A stretch of 64,000 nt of DNA from Pseudomonas fluorescens (GTDB taxonomy: Bacteria > Pseudomonadota > Gammaproteobacteria > Pseudomonadales > Pseudomonadaceae): assembly GCF_902497875.1 (NCBI RefSeq), contig NZ_CABVHY010000020.1:1-64000 (forward strand), in the 5' to 3' direction. A model generated the notes under the pieces. That model worked only from the letters and a program-made list of their open reading frames with translations, made no database searches and had not been told where the DNA came from. Position 1 is the stretch's first letter. Every line of letters begins with the position of its first letter. The position numbers and the translations under genes were made by a program. Positions 36,657 through 45,231 of the stretch are shown piece by piece.

Positions 36657-36794
36657 AGTGCCTCCATAGTGAGTCTGAACTGAGCCCGTTGCTGTAGCGT
36701 CGGGTTTTTTGCATTATGCGACCGGCCCCAATGGAACCGGCGACTTCAAAGACGGCCTAATATGCGTTATCAATTGCCCCCGCGTCGAATCAGC

Positions 36795-38876
36795 ATGAAG
36801 CATTTGTTCCCCAGCACCGCCCTCGCTCTTTTCATTGGCCTCGGTCTATTACCGTTGTCGACCAATACGCTCGCAGCCAATAGCTGGGACAAGCTTCAGC
36901 CCGATCGTGACGAGGTGATTGCCAGCCTTAACGTCGTCGAGTTGCTCAAGCGCCACCATTACAGCAAGCCGCCTCTTGATGACGCGCGCTCGATGATTAT
37001 CTATGACAGCTACCTGAAGCTGCTGGATCCGTCGCGCAGCTACTTTCTCGCCAGCGATATTGCAGAATTCGACAAATGGAAAAGCCAATTTGACGATCTC
37101 CTCAAAAGCGGCGACCTGAATCCCGGCTTCACCATCTACAAACGTTATCTGGACCGCGTCAAAGCGCGTCTTGACTTCGCCCTGGCTGAGCTGAACAAAG
37201 GCGTCGACAAACTCGACTTCACCGTCAAGGAGAACTTGCTGATCGATCGCAAGGATGCTCCATGGCTCAAGACCACCGCAGAACTGGACGACCTGTGGCG
37301 CAAACGCGTCAAGGACGAAGTACTGCGCATGAAGATTTCCGGCAAAGAGCCCAAGGCTATTCAAGAGCTGCTGACCAAGCGCTACAAGAATCAGCTGGCG
37401 CGCCTCGACCAGACCCGTGCCGAAGATATTTTCCAGGCTTACATCAACACCTTCGCCATGTCCTACGACCCGCACACCAACTATCTGTCACCCGATAACG
37501 CGGAGAACTTTGACATCAACATGAGCCTGTCGCTGGAAGGCATCGGCGCCGTGTTGCAAAGCGACAATGATCAGGTAAAAGTCGTGCGTCTGGTGCCGGC
37601 AGGTCCGGCGGACAAGACCAAACAGGTTGCACCGGCGGACAAGATCATCGGTGTCGCCCAGGGCGACAAGGAAATGGTCGATGTGGTCGGCTGGCGTCTG
37701 GACGAAGTGGTCAAACTGATCCGCGGACCAAAAGGTTCGGTGGTGCGTCTGGAAGTGATCCCGGCCAGCAATGCGCCGAATGACCAGACCAGCAAGGTCG
37801 TCGCCATCACTCGCGAAGCGGTGAAACTGGAAGAGCAGGCGGCGAAAAAGTCGGTGCTCAAGCTGAAACAGGACGGCAAGGACTACAAGCTCGGAATTAT
37901 TGAAATTCCGGCCTTCTACCTTGACTTCAAAGCCTTCCGCGCCGGTGATCCGGATTACAAGAGCACCACCCGCGATGTGAAGAAGCTGCTGACCGAACTG
38001 CAAAAAGACAAAGTCGACGGCGTGGTCATCGACCTGCGCAACAACGGCGGCGGCTCTCTGCAGGAGGCCACCGAGCTGACCAGTCTGTTCATCGATAAAG
38101 GTCCGACCGTGCTGGTGCGTAATGCCGATGGCCGGGTCGATGTGCTGGAAGACGAAAACCCGGGTGCCTTCTATAAAGGTCCGATGGCCTTGCTGGTCAA
38201 CCGCCTGTCGGCTTCGGCTTCGGAAATTTTTGCCGGCGCCATGCAGGACTACCACCGAGCGTTGATCGTCGGTGGCCAGACCTTCGGCAAAGGCACCGTG
38301 CAGACTATCCAGCCGCTGAATCACGGCGAGCTGAAACTGACGTTGGCCAAGTTCTACCGGGTTTCCGGGCAGAGCACCCAGCATCAGGGCGTACTGCCGG
38401 ATATCGATTACCCATCGATCATCGACACCAAGGAAATCGGCGAGAGCGCCCTGCCCGAGGCCATGCCGTGGGACACCATCCGTCCTGCGATCAAGCCGGC
38501 TCTGGATCCGTTCAAACCGTACCTGTCGCAACTGCAATCCGAGCATGACGTACGCACGGCCAAAGACGCGGAGTTCGTGTTTATCCGCGACAAACTGGCC
38601 CTGGCCCAGAAGCTGATGACCGAAAAAACCGTCAGCCTCAACGAAGTCGAACGTCGGGCGCAGCACACCGATATCGAAGCCAAGCAGCTGGTGATGGAAA
38701 ACATCCGCCGCAAGGCCAAAGGCGAGGAGCCGCTCAAAGAGCTGAAGAAAGAAGACGAAGACGCGATCGCGGCCGAGCCGGACAAGACCAAGCCGGAAGA
38801 CGATGCCTACCTCAGCGAAACCGGGCGGATCCTGCTCGATTACCTGAAGCTCAACACCGCGGTAGCCAAGCACTGA
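36795..38876 (+). CDS. prc: Carboxy-terminal processing protease (tail-specific protease Prc)
   Basis: A 693-residue periplasmic S41 protease with a signal peptide (MKHLFPSTALALFIG..., cleavage near LAA). It has a PDZ domain around 230-320 and the Ser-Lys dyad in SASASEIFAGAMQDY and GGQTFGKGTVQT near 480-510. Prc trims envelope proteins and, in P. aeruginosa, affects the AlgU/MucA envelope stress response. ATG 36795 is preferred over 36762 because it puts the signal peptide at the very N-terminus. The next gene matches the P. aeruginosa neighbour order. Confidence 0.93.
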   Translation: MKHLFPSTALALFIGLGLLPLSTNTLAANSWDKLQPDRDEVIASLNVVELLKRHHYSKPPLDDARSMIIYDSYLKLLDPSRSYFLASDIAEFDKWKSQFDDLLKSGDLNPGFTIYKRYLDRVKARLDFALAELNKGVDKLDFTVKENLLIDRKDAPWLKTTAELDDLWRKRVKDEVLRMKISGKEPKAIQELLTKRYKNQLARLDQTRAEDIFQAYINTFAMSYDPHTNYLSPDNAENFDINMSLSLEGIGAVLQSDNDQVKVVRLVPAGPADKTKQVAPADKIIGVAQGDKEMVDVVGWRLDEVVKLIRGPKGSVVRLEVIPASNAPNDQTSKVVAITREAVKLEEQAAKKSVLKLKQDGKDYKLGIIEIPAFYLDFKAFRAGDPDYKSTTRDVKKLLTELQKDKVDGVVIDLRNNGGGSLQEATELTSLFIDKGPTVLVRNADGRVDVLEDENPGAFYKGPMALLVNRLSASASEIFAGAMQDYHRALIVGGQTFGKGTVQTIQPLNHGELKLTLAKFYRVSGQSTQHQGVLPDIDYPSIIDTKEIGESALPEAMPWDTIRPAIKPALDPFKPYLSQLQSEHDVRTAKDAEFVFIRDKLALAQKLMTEKTVSLNEVERRAQHTDIEAKQLVMENIRRKAKGEEPLKELKKEDEDAIAAEPDKTKPEDDAYLSETGRILLDYLKLNTAVAKH

Positions 38877-39010
38877 CGATAATGGCGGTTTAATATTAAC
38901 GCTCCCCGGAGCGTCATCAAATAGTCATCATTCTGTCGTGAAATACAGGACTGGCAGACGCTGCTGATAAGTAGCGCGCTCCCAGTCCTTTTTTATCGAC
39001 CGAGAATGCC

Positions 39011-40789
39011 ATGACCACCACCGAACAGCTGAGTGCCTTGAGTTCAATCCTGGCTCAACGCGCGTTACACAGCCTGTTCCAGCCCATCATTTCACTCTCC
39101 CAAAGACGTATCCTCGGCTACGAAGCGCTCACTCGCGGGCCGTCCAACAGCCCATTGCACTCCCCCATTCCGCTGTTCGCCGTGGCCCGTCAGGCCGGCC
39201 GCCTCAGCGAGCTGGAAATGGCCTGCCGTCACAGCGCCTGCCAACGGTTCAACCAACAAAAACTGCCGGGCAAGTTGTTCCTCAACGTCTCCCCGGAATC
39301 CCTGCTCGAAGCGGCTCATCAGCCAGGCCGCACCCTGCAATTGCTGCAGAACTTCGGCATCGAGCCAAGCCAGGTGGTGATCGAACTCACCGAACAGACC
39401 CCTACCGACGACTTTCAACTGCTGCAAACTGCGCTGCATCATTACCGGGCCATGGGCTTTTCGATTGCCCTCGACGATCTCGGTGCCGGCTATTCCAGTT
39501 TGCGGCTGTGGTCAGAACTGCGCCCGGACTACGTAAAGATCGACCGGCACTTCATCGACGGCATCCACCAGGATGCCCTCAAGCGCGAGTTCGTCGGCTC
39601 GATCCTGCAAATCGCCAGAGCCTCGCGGGCACAGGTGATCGCCGAAGGCATCGAGCTGCCCGAGGAACTCGCGGTACTGACCGAAATGGGTGTCGACCTG
39701 GTCCAGGGTTACCGGCTTTGCCGCCCACAAGAACAGCCACCGCGCGACGCCCGGGACTTGATGCCCAAACACGACAGCAGCGCGGTATCGCTGAACGAGG
39801 ACGGCAGCGACCTCAGTGCCCTGCTCAACGAACAACCGGCCGTGACCCGTGATACACCGACCGCGACCGTCCTCGAGGCGTTCCGGCGCCAGGCCAACCT
39901 TAACTCGCTGGCGGTGCTGGATGATCAGGGCCAGCCCTGCGGCATCGTCCACCGCCATTCGCTGTCAGACGTGCTGCTCAAGCCTTTCGCCACCGACCTG
40001 TACGCCCGCAAGCCCATCAGCCGCCTGATGAACGATGACTTCCTTGCGGTAGAGATCAGCCAGTCCCTGCAGCAGGTCAGCCGCCTGATCACCAGCCGCG
40101 CGCGGCAACGGATCGAAGAAGATTTCATCATCACCCTCAACGGTGGCTATTTGGGGCTGGGGCGAGTGATCGACGTGCTGAAGCTGATCACCGAGCTGAA
40201 GATCCAGCAAGCCCGCTACGCCAACCCCCTGACCCTGTTGCCGGGTAACGTGCCGATCCAGCAGTGCCTGACGCGACTGCTGCAACAGGCTCGCGAATCG
40301 GTGATTTGTTATGTCGACATCGACAGCTTCAAGCCCTTCAACGATATCTACGGCTACGGCCGTGGCGACGAAGTGCTGCTGTGTCTGGCACAGTGCCTGA
40401 ATGATCGGGTCGACCCGAGCCGCGACTTCGTCGGGCATATCGGCGGCGATGATTTTCTGCTGGTGCTCGGGCCTGAAGACTGGCGCAAGCGATTGAACCA
40501 GCTACTGGATGACTTCCACAGCCAGTGCCGACGCTTCTATCGCAGCGAGCATCTGGAAGCCGGTTGCTTTATCGCCCCCAACCGCCAAGGCATTCGCCAG
40601 GAATTTGCGCTGCTGTCGCTGTCCATCGGCGTTGTGCATTTATATCCACAGGCCTGTGGACAACTCGACTCCAGCCAACTGGCGGAGCTGGCCTCGCAGG
40701 CCAAGCACCACGCCAAGAATGTGCCGGGATACAGCATTCATGTGATCGACAGTCGGGAGCATGGGTTGCCGGTGGCGTCTCTATTGTAG
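39011..40789 (+). CDS. EAL-CBS-GGDEF cyclic-di-GMP signalling protein
   Basis: A 592-residue soluble protein. The EAL domain (about 15-240) keeps the catalytic residues: YEALTRGP, LFLNVSP, VIELTE, ALDDLGAGYSSL, DYVKIDRHFI, AEGIE and QGYRLCRP. Two CBS modules follow (about 270-395), then a GGDEF domain (about 405-570) whose signature is GGDDF at 478-482 in place of GG(D/E)EF. No RxxD inhibitory site is seen upstream. It is probably a phosphodiesterase with a modified or regulatory cyclase domain and nucleotide sensing through the CBS pair. Cytoplasmic; it lies 134 bases after prc. Confidence 0.92.
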   Translation: MTTTEQLSALSSILAQRALHSLFQPIISLSQRRILGYEALTRGPSNSPLHSPIPLFAVARQAGRLSELEMACRHSACQRFNQQKLPGKLFLNVSPESLLEAAHQPGRTLQLLQNFGIEPSQVVIELTEQTPTDDFQLLQTALHHYRAMGFSIALDDLGAGYSSLRLWSELRPDYVKIDRHFIDGIHQDALKREFVGSILQIARASRAQVIAEGIELPEELAVLTEMGVDLVQGYRLCRPQEQPPRDARDLMPKHDSSAVSLNEDGSDLSALLNEQPAVTRDTPTATVLEAFRRQANLNSLAVLDDQGQPCGIVHRHSLSDVLLKPFATDLYARKPISRLMNDDFLAVEISQSLQQVSRLITSRARQRIEEDFIITLNGGYLGLGRVIDVLKLITELKIQQARYANPLTLLPGNVPIQQCLTRLLQQARESVICYVDIDSFKPFNDIYGYGRGDEVLLCLAQCLNDRVDPSRDFVGHIGGDDFLLVLGPEDWRKRLNQLLDDFHSQCRRFYRSEHLEAGCFIAPNRQGIRQEFALLSLSIGVVHLYPQACGQLDSSQLAELASQAKHHAKNVPGYSIHVIDSREHGLPVASLL

Positions 40790-40811
40790 GAGCAGCCGGG
40801 CTGCTCCTACA
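40785..40811. terminator. Bidirectional palindrome between convergent genes
   Basis: TGTAGGAGCAGC and GCTGCTCCTACA form a 12 bp stem around three bases, overlapping the 3' end of the EAL-CBS-GGDEF gene and that of the minus-strand Sel1-like gene. Confidence 0.6.
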
Positions 40812-41220
40812 GTTTCTCGGAACCACCGCTCGATTCCAGCTGCTGAAGCTTGATCTCGGCCAGCGGATGCCCGGCCTTCGCCGCGATCGTCCACCAACGA
40901 GCCGCCTCAGCCGCGTCAGGCGCCTTGCTCGGCGTTCCGGCGAGGCTGATTACGCCTACCTGATAGGCCGCCTTACCGTCCCCTGCCAGCGCCGCCAGGC
41001 GCAACAAGCGCACGCCTTCCTCGCGAGCGCCCAGGCCTTGGCCGCGGAACGTCAGGATATGCCCGTAGAAACTTTGCGCACCCACATCCCCGAGGTTCGC
41101 CATGCGCGAAAACTGACCTTCGAGCCATTGCCAGCCACGGGGCTGACGCACGAACCACGACCAGTGAAACAGCCTGCGCGCCAGCCAATAACTGGCTCGT
41201 GCTCTCAGTCGCCAGAGCAT
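40807..41220 (-). CDS. Sel1-like repeat protein
   Basis: A 137-residue protein with two Sel1/TPR-like units (GVRLLRLAALAGDGKAAYQV and AARWWTIAAKAGHPLAEIKL, about 70-130) after an aromatic and basic N-terminus. Sel1 repeats mediate protein contacts. It is the last gene of a three-gene minus-strand operon, starting right after the stop of the middle gene. Confidence 0.8.
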   Translation of the reverse strand: MLWRLRARASYWLARRLFHWSWFVRQPRGWQWLEGQFSRMANLGDVGAQSFYGHILTFRGQGLGAREEGVRLLRLAALAGDGKAAYQVGVISLAGTPSKAPDAAEAARWWTIAAKAGHPLAEIKLQQLESSGGSEKL

Positions 41221-41592
41221 TCAGGCCTCCGCCGATTCGGGATATTCGTATTCGAATACCCGCACCACCTCGGACGCATGCCAGGAAGCGGCTGCAACGC
41301 CATCGGAAGGTCCGGAGAAACGCCCAAGACGCTCGACGCACTCGAAGAACCCGGTGCGCGGTAAACGGCTCGCGCCCTGACTGATCACCAGTGAACTGCG
41401 CAACGGCTGCTCAGCTCGGGCATCCAGCGCCGCCAGGTGCTCCAGGGCGGCAGTCAGGGTTTGCATGGCCGGGCTCGGTAGCTGTAAACGCTCAAGCAAA
41501 GCCCGGTAAGTCAATAAATGGCGTTGGCGACGGGCTTGATCGAGCTCACTCAGCAACCCGTCCCAGTGTTGTCGACTGATGCGTACGCTCAC
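41221..41592 (-). CDS. Hypothetical protein, middle gene of the HTH operon
   Basis: A 123-residue protein, largely helical, beginning SVRISRQHWDGLLSELDQAR. No family is recognised. GTG 41592 has GGAGG eight bases upstream, and its GTGA overlaps the stop of the HTH gene, indicating translational coupling. The acidic C-terminus ends EYEYPESAEA. Confidence 0.7.
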   Translation of the reverse strand: MSVRISRQHWDGLLSELDQARRQRHLLTYRALLERLQLPSPAMQTLTAALEHLAALDARAEQPLRSSLVISQGASRLPRTGFFECVERLGRFSGPSDGVAAASWHASEVVRVFEYEYPESAEA

Positions 41593-41930
41593 GACTCGTC
41601 CCTCCAACCCGGTACCGTCAACTCCCAGGCCAGGCTACGGCGTATCGCAGCGTCGGGTTGACGCTCACCGCTTTCGATCAAGGCCAGATAAGACGGACTG
41701 ATTCCTACAGTACGGGCCAGCGCCTCGATGGCGATGCCCTTCCCTTCGCGCAAACTGCGTAATTGATCCAGACCAGGAAGAATCTGATCGGCTGCCGGCG
41801 CCTGACGAACTGTTGCTTCTCGCGGCGCTTGCCCGGTGACGCCTGCAGCCTTCAATAGAGCCTGATACTGAGCCCATGGCAGAACCGCATATTCGGGCTC
41901 GCCATCGCGTGCAATTATCTGAATATCCAT
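41589..41930 (-). CDS. XRE-family HTH protein with antitoxin-like N-terminus
   Basis: A 113-residue protein. Residues 1-30 (MDIQIIARDGEPEYAVLPWA followed by QYQALL) resemble the N-terminus of Phd/HigA-type antitoxins. Residues 60-105 are a Cro/C1-type helix-turn-helix (LRSLREGKGIAIEALARTVG, ISPSYLALIESGER). An inverted repeat TTAGGA-N6-TCCTAA sits 46 bases upstream, so autoregulation is likely. It heads a three-gene operon. Confidence 0.8.
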   Translation of the reverse strand: MDIQIIARDGEPEYAVLPWAQYQALLKAAGVTGQAPREATVRQAPAADQILPGLDQLRSLREGKGIAIEALARTVGISPSYLALIESGERQPDAAIRRSLAWELTVPGWRDES

Positions 41931-41975
41931 TACTACCCCGTAGGACAACAACACTTAGCGAGTCGGCACTTTTCC

Positions 41976-41993
41976 TTAGGAGTGTAATCCTAA
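41976..41993. promoter_or_regulatory. Candidate autoregulatory operator of the HTH operon
   Basis: TTAGGAGTGTAATCCTAA is an inverted repeat with 6 bp perfect arms and a 6-base spacer, typical of XRE-family operators. Confidence 0.5.
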
Positions 41994-42045
41994 CAGCCGG
42001 CAAGGTCGCGAGGGGGTATGAATATAGGGATGAGCCTGAATCGAA

Positions 42046-42501
42046 TCAGGTTTTTTTCGGTCCTTGCAGCTGAAGTTGCTGCGGTGTGTCCGGTAATCGC
42101 TCGACCACCGCCAGCTTTTCCGGCACCTGCCGTACACGCCAGGCACGGAAAGCATTGAGTTCGTCATCCAGGACTTTCATCAGCCAGGCCAGCACGGCGA
42201 TATCATCGAGCATGCCGAACATCGGTAAGAAATCCGGAATGGCGTCCAGCGGGCTGAGGAAATACATCAGACCCGCGACGACTGACAGCAGCGCCTTCGG
42301 GCTGATGGCCCGGTACTCGCCACGCCAATAGGCCAGACACAATGCCTGTAACAATCGCAGGTCATCTTTGAGTTTGCCCAGGCGGTTGCCTTGACTGGCG
42401 CCTTTGCTTGCCACCGCAAAGAGCAGGGTCGGCAAACGCCCTCGACTGAGCAGTCTTCCCGCCAAGGGCAGGAAACGTGCGAAATTCCAGGGTGTTTTCA
42501 T
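42046..42501 (-). CDS. YkvA family protein (DUF1232)
   Basis: A 151-residue membrane-associated protein. The DUF1232 core reads SPKALLSVVAGLMYFLSPLD followed by AIPDFLPMFGMLDDIAVLAW (about 84-123). The function of the family is unknown. GGAGG precedes an ATG pair at 42504/42501, and the second gives the better spacing. Perfect inverted DnaA boxes lie 20 bases upstream of the start. Confidence 0.85.
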   Translation of the reverse strand: MKTPWNFARFLPLAGRLLSRGRLPTLLFAVASKGASQGNRLGKLKDDLRLLQALCLAYWRGEYRAISPKALLSVVAGLMYFLSPLDAIPDFLPMFGMLDDIAVLAWLMKVLDDELNAFRAWRVRQVPEKLAVVERLPDTPQQLQLQGPKKT

Positions 42502-42520
42502 CATCCCTCCCACTGAAATG

Positions 42521-42543
42521 TTATCCACACAAATTGTGGATAA
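42521..42543. promoter_or_regulatory. Inverted pair of perfect DnaA boxes
   Basis: TTATCCACA at 42521-42529 and its exact reverse complement TGTGGATAA at 42535-42543 are separated by CAAAT. TTATCCACA is the high-affinity consensus DnaA box. No dnaA, gidA or rpmH lies nearby, so this is not oriC. Confidence 0.6.
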
Positions 42544-42576
42544 CCTTGTGAACAGAGCCGCTTTTAACGCCTGAAA

Positions 42577-42618
42577 GCCCCGATCCATAAGGGCTGAACT
42601 CAGATCGGGCGTTTTTTA
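42577..42618 (+). terminator. Orphan plus-strand hairpin with T run
   Basis: CCCGATC (part of GCCCCGATC at 42577-42585) pairs with GATCGGGC at 42603-42610, followed by GTTTTTT. No plus-strand gene ends here, so it may end an unannotated small transcript or act on the minus strand. Confidence 0.4.
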
Positions 42619-42747
42619 CTCACATAAAAAAACCCATTATTTCATTGACTTGGCGGTGCGACTGCGACTAGCACCGGCTATCTCAATGATATGACTGTTT
42701 GCGCAGGCCTGGGTTCGCTTTCTTTGCCCGGCTTCAATCATCAGATG

Positions 42748-42779
42748 CAACAACGCCCCGAATAGACGGGGCGTTGTTG
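42748..42779 (-). terminator. Hairpin terminator of the FKBP gene
   Basis: CAACAACGCCCCG and CGGGGCGTTGTTG form a perfect 13 bp stem just beyond the FKBP stop. The T run is broken. Confidence 0.75.
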
Positions 42780-42794
42780 TCGATCAGACGCGGA

Positions 42795-43523
42795 TTACTT
42801 GGTTTCGTCTTCTTTGATTGCGTCTTGTTTTGCCGGATCCTTGATGGCCAGCAGTTCCAGGTCGAATACCAGCACCGAGTTGGCCGGGATTGCCGGGCTT
42901 GGGCTTTGCGCGCCGTAGGCCAGTTCGCTAGGAATGTACAGCTTGTAGGTCTCGCCAACGTGCATCAGTTGCAGGCCTTCGACCCAACCCGGGATCACAC
43001 CGCTGACTGGCAAGTCGATCGGGCTGCCGCGTTCCACAGAACTGTCGAAAACAGTGCCATTGGTCAGCTTGCCGGTGTAGTGAACAGTCACTACGTCAGT
43101 CGGCTTCGGCTGAGCGCCATCGGCCTTCTTGACCACTTCGAATTGCAGGCCGGAAGCCGTGGTAGTGACACCGGCTTTCTTGGCGTTATCTTCGAGGAAT
43201 TTCTTGCCGGCGGCCGCCGACTCTTCACTCATCTTGGCCATACGCTCTTCAGCACGCTTCTGCAGTGCAGCGAAGGCTTCGACCAGCTCGTCATCTTTGA
43301 GCTTCTGTTCTTTCTTGCCGACGGCATCTTCGATGCCCTGGGCTACCGCTTTGGAATCGAGATCATCCATGCCTTCCTGAGCAAGACTTTTGCCCATGTT
43401 CAGGCCGATGCCATAGGAAGCTTTTTGCGCCGGGGTTTTCAGCTCTACGCTGGTCTGCGAATCACAACCCGCTAGTACCAGGCCAACCAGGGCCACCGCC
43501 GCCGCCAACCGATGCTGTTTCAT
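42795..43523 (-). CDS. FKBP-type peptidyl-prolyl isomerase, lipoprotein (FkpA/Mip-like)
   Basis: A 242-residue protein with a lipoprotein signal (lipobox LAGC, Cys20), an N-terminal dimerisation helix region (about 30-125) and a C-terminal FKBP domain (about 135-230). The FKBP domain contains VTVHYTGKLTNGTVFDSS and PGWVEGLQLMHVGE. It probably folds envelope proteins in the periplasm, anchored to a membrane. It is monocistronic with its own terminator. Confidence 0.93.
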   Translation of the reverse strand: MKQHRLAAAVALVGLVLAGCDSQTSVELKTPAQKASYGIGLNMGKSLAQEGMDDLDSKAVAQGIEDAVGKKEQKLKDDELVEAFAALQKRAEERMAKMSEESAAAGKKFLEDNAKKAGVTTTASGLQFEVVKKADGAQPKPTDVVTVHYTGKLTNGTVFDSSVERGSPIDLPVSGVIPGWVEGLQLMHVGETYKLYIPSELAYGAQSPSPAIPANSVLVFDLELLAIKDPAKQDAIKEDETK

Positions 43524-43783
43524 GCTATTTCCTTGTTCATGCGCCTAAAGGGCAATCGAGTGTAAAGTCGCGAGCTTATCAGGCGGCCACGACCAATGGC
43601 TACCGGCATGTGAGCCGGAAATTTCCGATAAGTTCACGTGTTTAAACGCATTTTGCCACATTCGCCAACTTTGACTGTCGGCCCGAACTCACAGCCGGAC
43701 AGGCCGTTTCTCACCACATCTGGCGTAATGGCATTACGCCGCACTCCCCGAGCCAAGGCATAAGGGGCTATAAACCTGCAAGG

Positions 43784-44102
43784 ATGTTCATCTTGCGCCT
43801 CATTTCCCGCGTGCTATTGCTGATCCTTGCCCTGCTCTGCCTCGGCCTGGCCATCGTGCTCCTGGCAGTAAAGAAGAGTTTCTGGATATTACCTGTACCG
43901 CCTGCCACATCGGCGAGCTGCGTTTTAATGGCCAGGCGGTGCGCATCGACGGAGGCTCGGCCCAGCATGTTCTGCCCTCCAGCGTGCCAACGCTGCGCGG
44001 TGGAAGTTTTGGCCCCAGGCCCTGGTGGCCAGCCTTGCCGCGACCTATTACAACCCATGGAAATTCAAGCGGTCAGCAATTACCGGCATGCCCGCAACAC
44101 CG
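43784..44102 (+). pseudogene. Decayed di-heme cytochrome c peroxidase-type gene
   Basis: Fragments of one gene survive in different frames. The membrane anchor ILRLISRVLLLILALLCLGL starts at 43784. After a deletion the next frame reads EEFLDITCTACHIGELRFNG with a heme motif CTACH, then SAQHVLPSSVPTLRGGSFG. A further frameshift leads to LVASLAATYYNPWKFKR and then the end. Intact relatives are roughly 600 residues, so most of the gene is gone. Not functional. Confidence 0.7.
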
Positions 44103-44183
44103 AGCAGTAAGCCAGAATCGAAATACGCGCCCCAAGCATTGCAGCGACCTCGTTCCCCTGAACACGGGGAACGAGGTCACCTG

Positions 44184-45230
44184 TCAAGGTACCGCTGCCG
44201 TTGTCACTTTAACGGTCGGAATGGACGCAACCGGATCAATCATCGTGTCATGCCCCCCCAACTTGCGGATCTGTCTGAGCTGTTGAATCCTGCTCAGGTT
44301 TTCCGTGGCTATGGCGTAATGGCCAGGCGATTGCTCGATCGCGCTGCGAAAGAACTGCTCGGCCACATCCAGTTTGCCCTCCAACAGGCATACGTAACCG
44401 ACATCATTGCTGGCTTCGGCACGTTTCTCGATCTGCTCGAAGGCAGAGACGGCCTCCTCATACCGTTCCATGCGGGCCAGCAATAACCCATAGTTGCGCC
44501 AGAGTGGCTTGTAGGAGGCGTCGTAGTCCATGCCTCGCTGATACATGCGTTCGGCTTCAGGCCACTTTCCGGCCATGTAATAGGAATATCCCAGGCTGTT
44601 CTGCACCAGCGCGGAACGCGGCTCGATCAGCATGGCCAACTTATAATAGCTCTCGGCCTGCGAGAAGTCGTCGCGCAGATCCGCGAGCACCCCCAGCCCG
44701 TTGTAGACTTTTAGGGGCGAATGGCTGTCCACCTTGAGCCCGGCGACGCCCTGTGGAGTGTCGCCCTTGCCATTGCCGAGGCGTTTCTGGTCCACAGCGA
44801 CCGCCTTGAGCAACAATTCCTGCGCACCCTCGTGATTGCGCCGGGCCAGGTTCAGCAAGCCCATCTCGGTCAAGGCTTCAATGTTGTTCGGTTCACTCGT
44901 CAGCACATCAGCGAAGGCCATCTCGGCAAGCTGGGTATTGCCCCTTTCGCGGTGGATGCGGCCCACCCAGACCAACGCTGAATAACGCTTGGGGTCCAGC
45001 TCAATGGCCCGCAGATACTGGAACAGGGCCTGATCCAGACTGCCTGCCTGGTAAGACATCGCGGCCATTTGCATGGCCTGATCGGAAGAAGTGGTCTGTT
45101 TTTGCACCTGATAGAGTACCGAATTGTCACCGGTGTAGATTGAGCGGCTCCCACTCGCCTGCTCCGGCCCCATGGTCTGACATCCTGTGAGCACGGCCAT
45201 CATGGCCAACACTAAACTGTTCCTGTTCAT
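44184..45230 (-). CDS. tadD: Tad pilus assembly lipoprotein TadD (TPR protein)
   Basis: A 348-residue lipoprotein (lipobox LTGC, Cys17) made of TPR units from about residue 55 to 310. Examples are QAGSLDQALFQYLRAIELDP, then AEMAFADVLTSEPNNIEALT and AEQFFRSAIEQSPGHYAIAT. TadD proteins help localise the Tad outer-membrane secretin. It is the last gene of the Tad operon here, directly after tadC. The start is ATG 45230. Confidence 0.9.
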   Translation of the reverse strand: MNRNSLVLAMMAVLTGCQTMGPEQASGSRSIYTGDNSVLYQVQKQTTSSDQAMQMAAMSYQAGSLDQALFQYLRAIELDPKRYSALVWVGRIHRERGNTQLAEMAFADVLTSEPNNIEALTEMGLLNLARRNHEGAQELLLKAVAVDQKRLGNGKGDTPQGVAGLKVDSHSPLKVYNGLGVLADLRDDFSQAESYYKLAMLIEPRSALVQNSLGYSYYMAGKWPEAERMYQRGMDYDASYKPLWRNYGLLLARMERYEEAVSAFEQIEKRAEASNDVGYVCLLEGKLDVAEQFFRSAIEQSPGHYAIATENLSRIQQLRQIRKLGGHDTMIDPVASIPTVKVTTAAVP

Positions 45231-45231
45231 G

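Noticed and set aside
37488-38873. Long open frame on the minus strand opposite prc
   Set aside because: It has biased composition typical of the complement of a GC-rich coding region, no ribosome site, and the plus strand encodes a well-defined protease.
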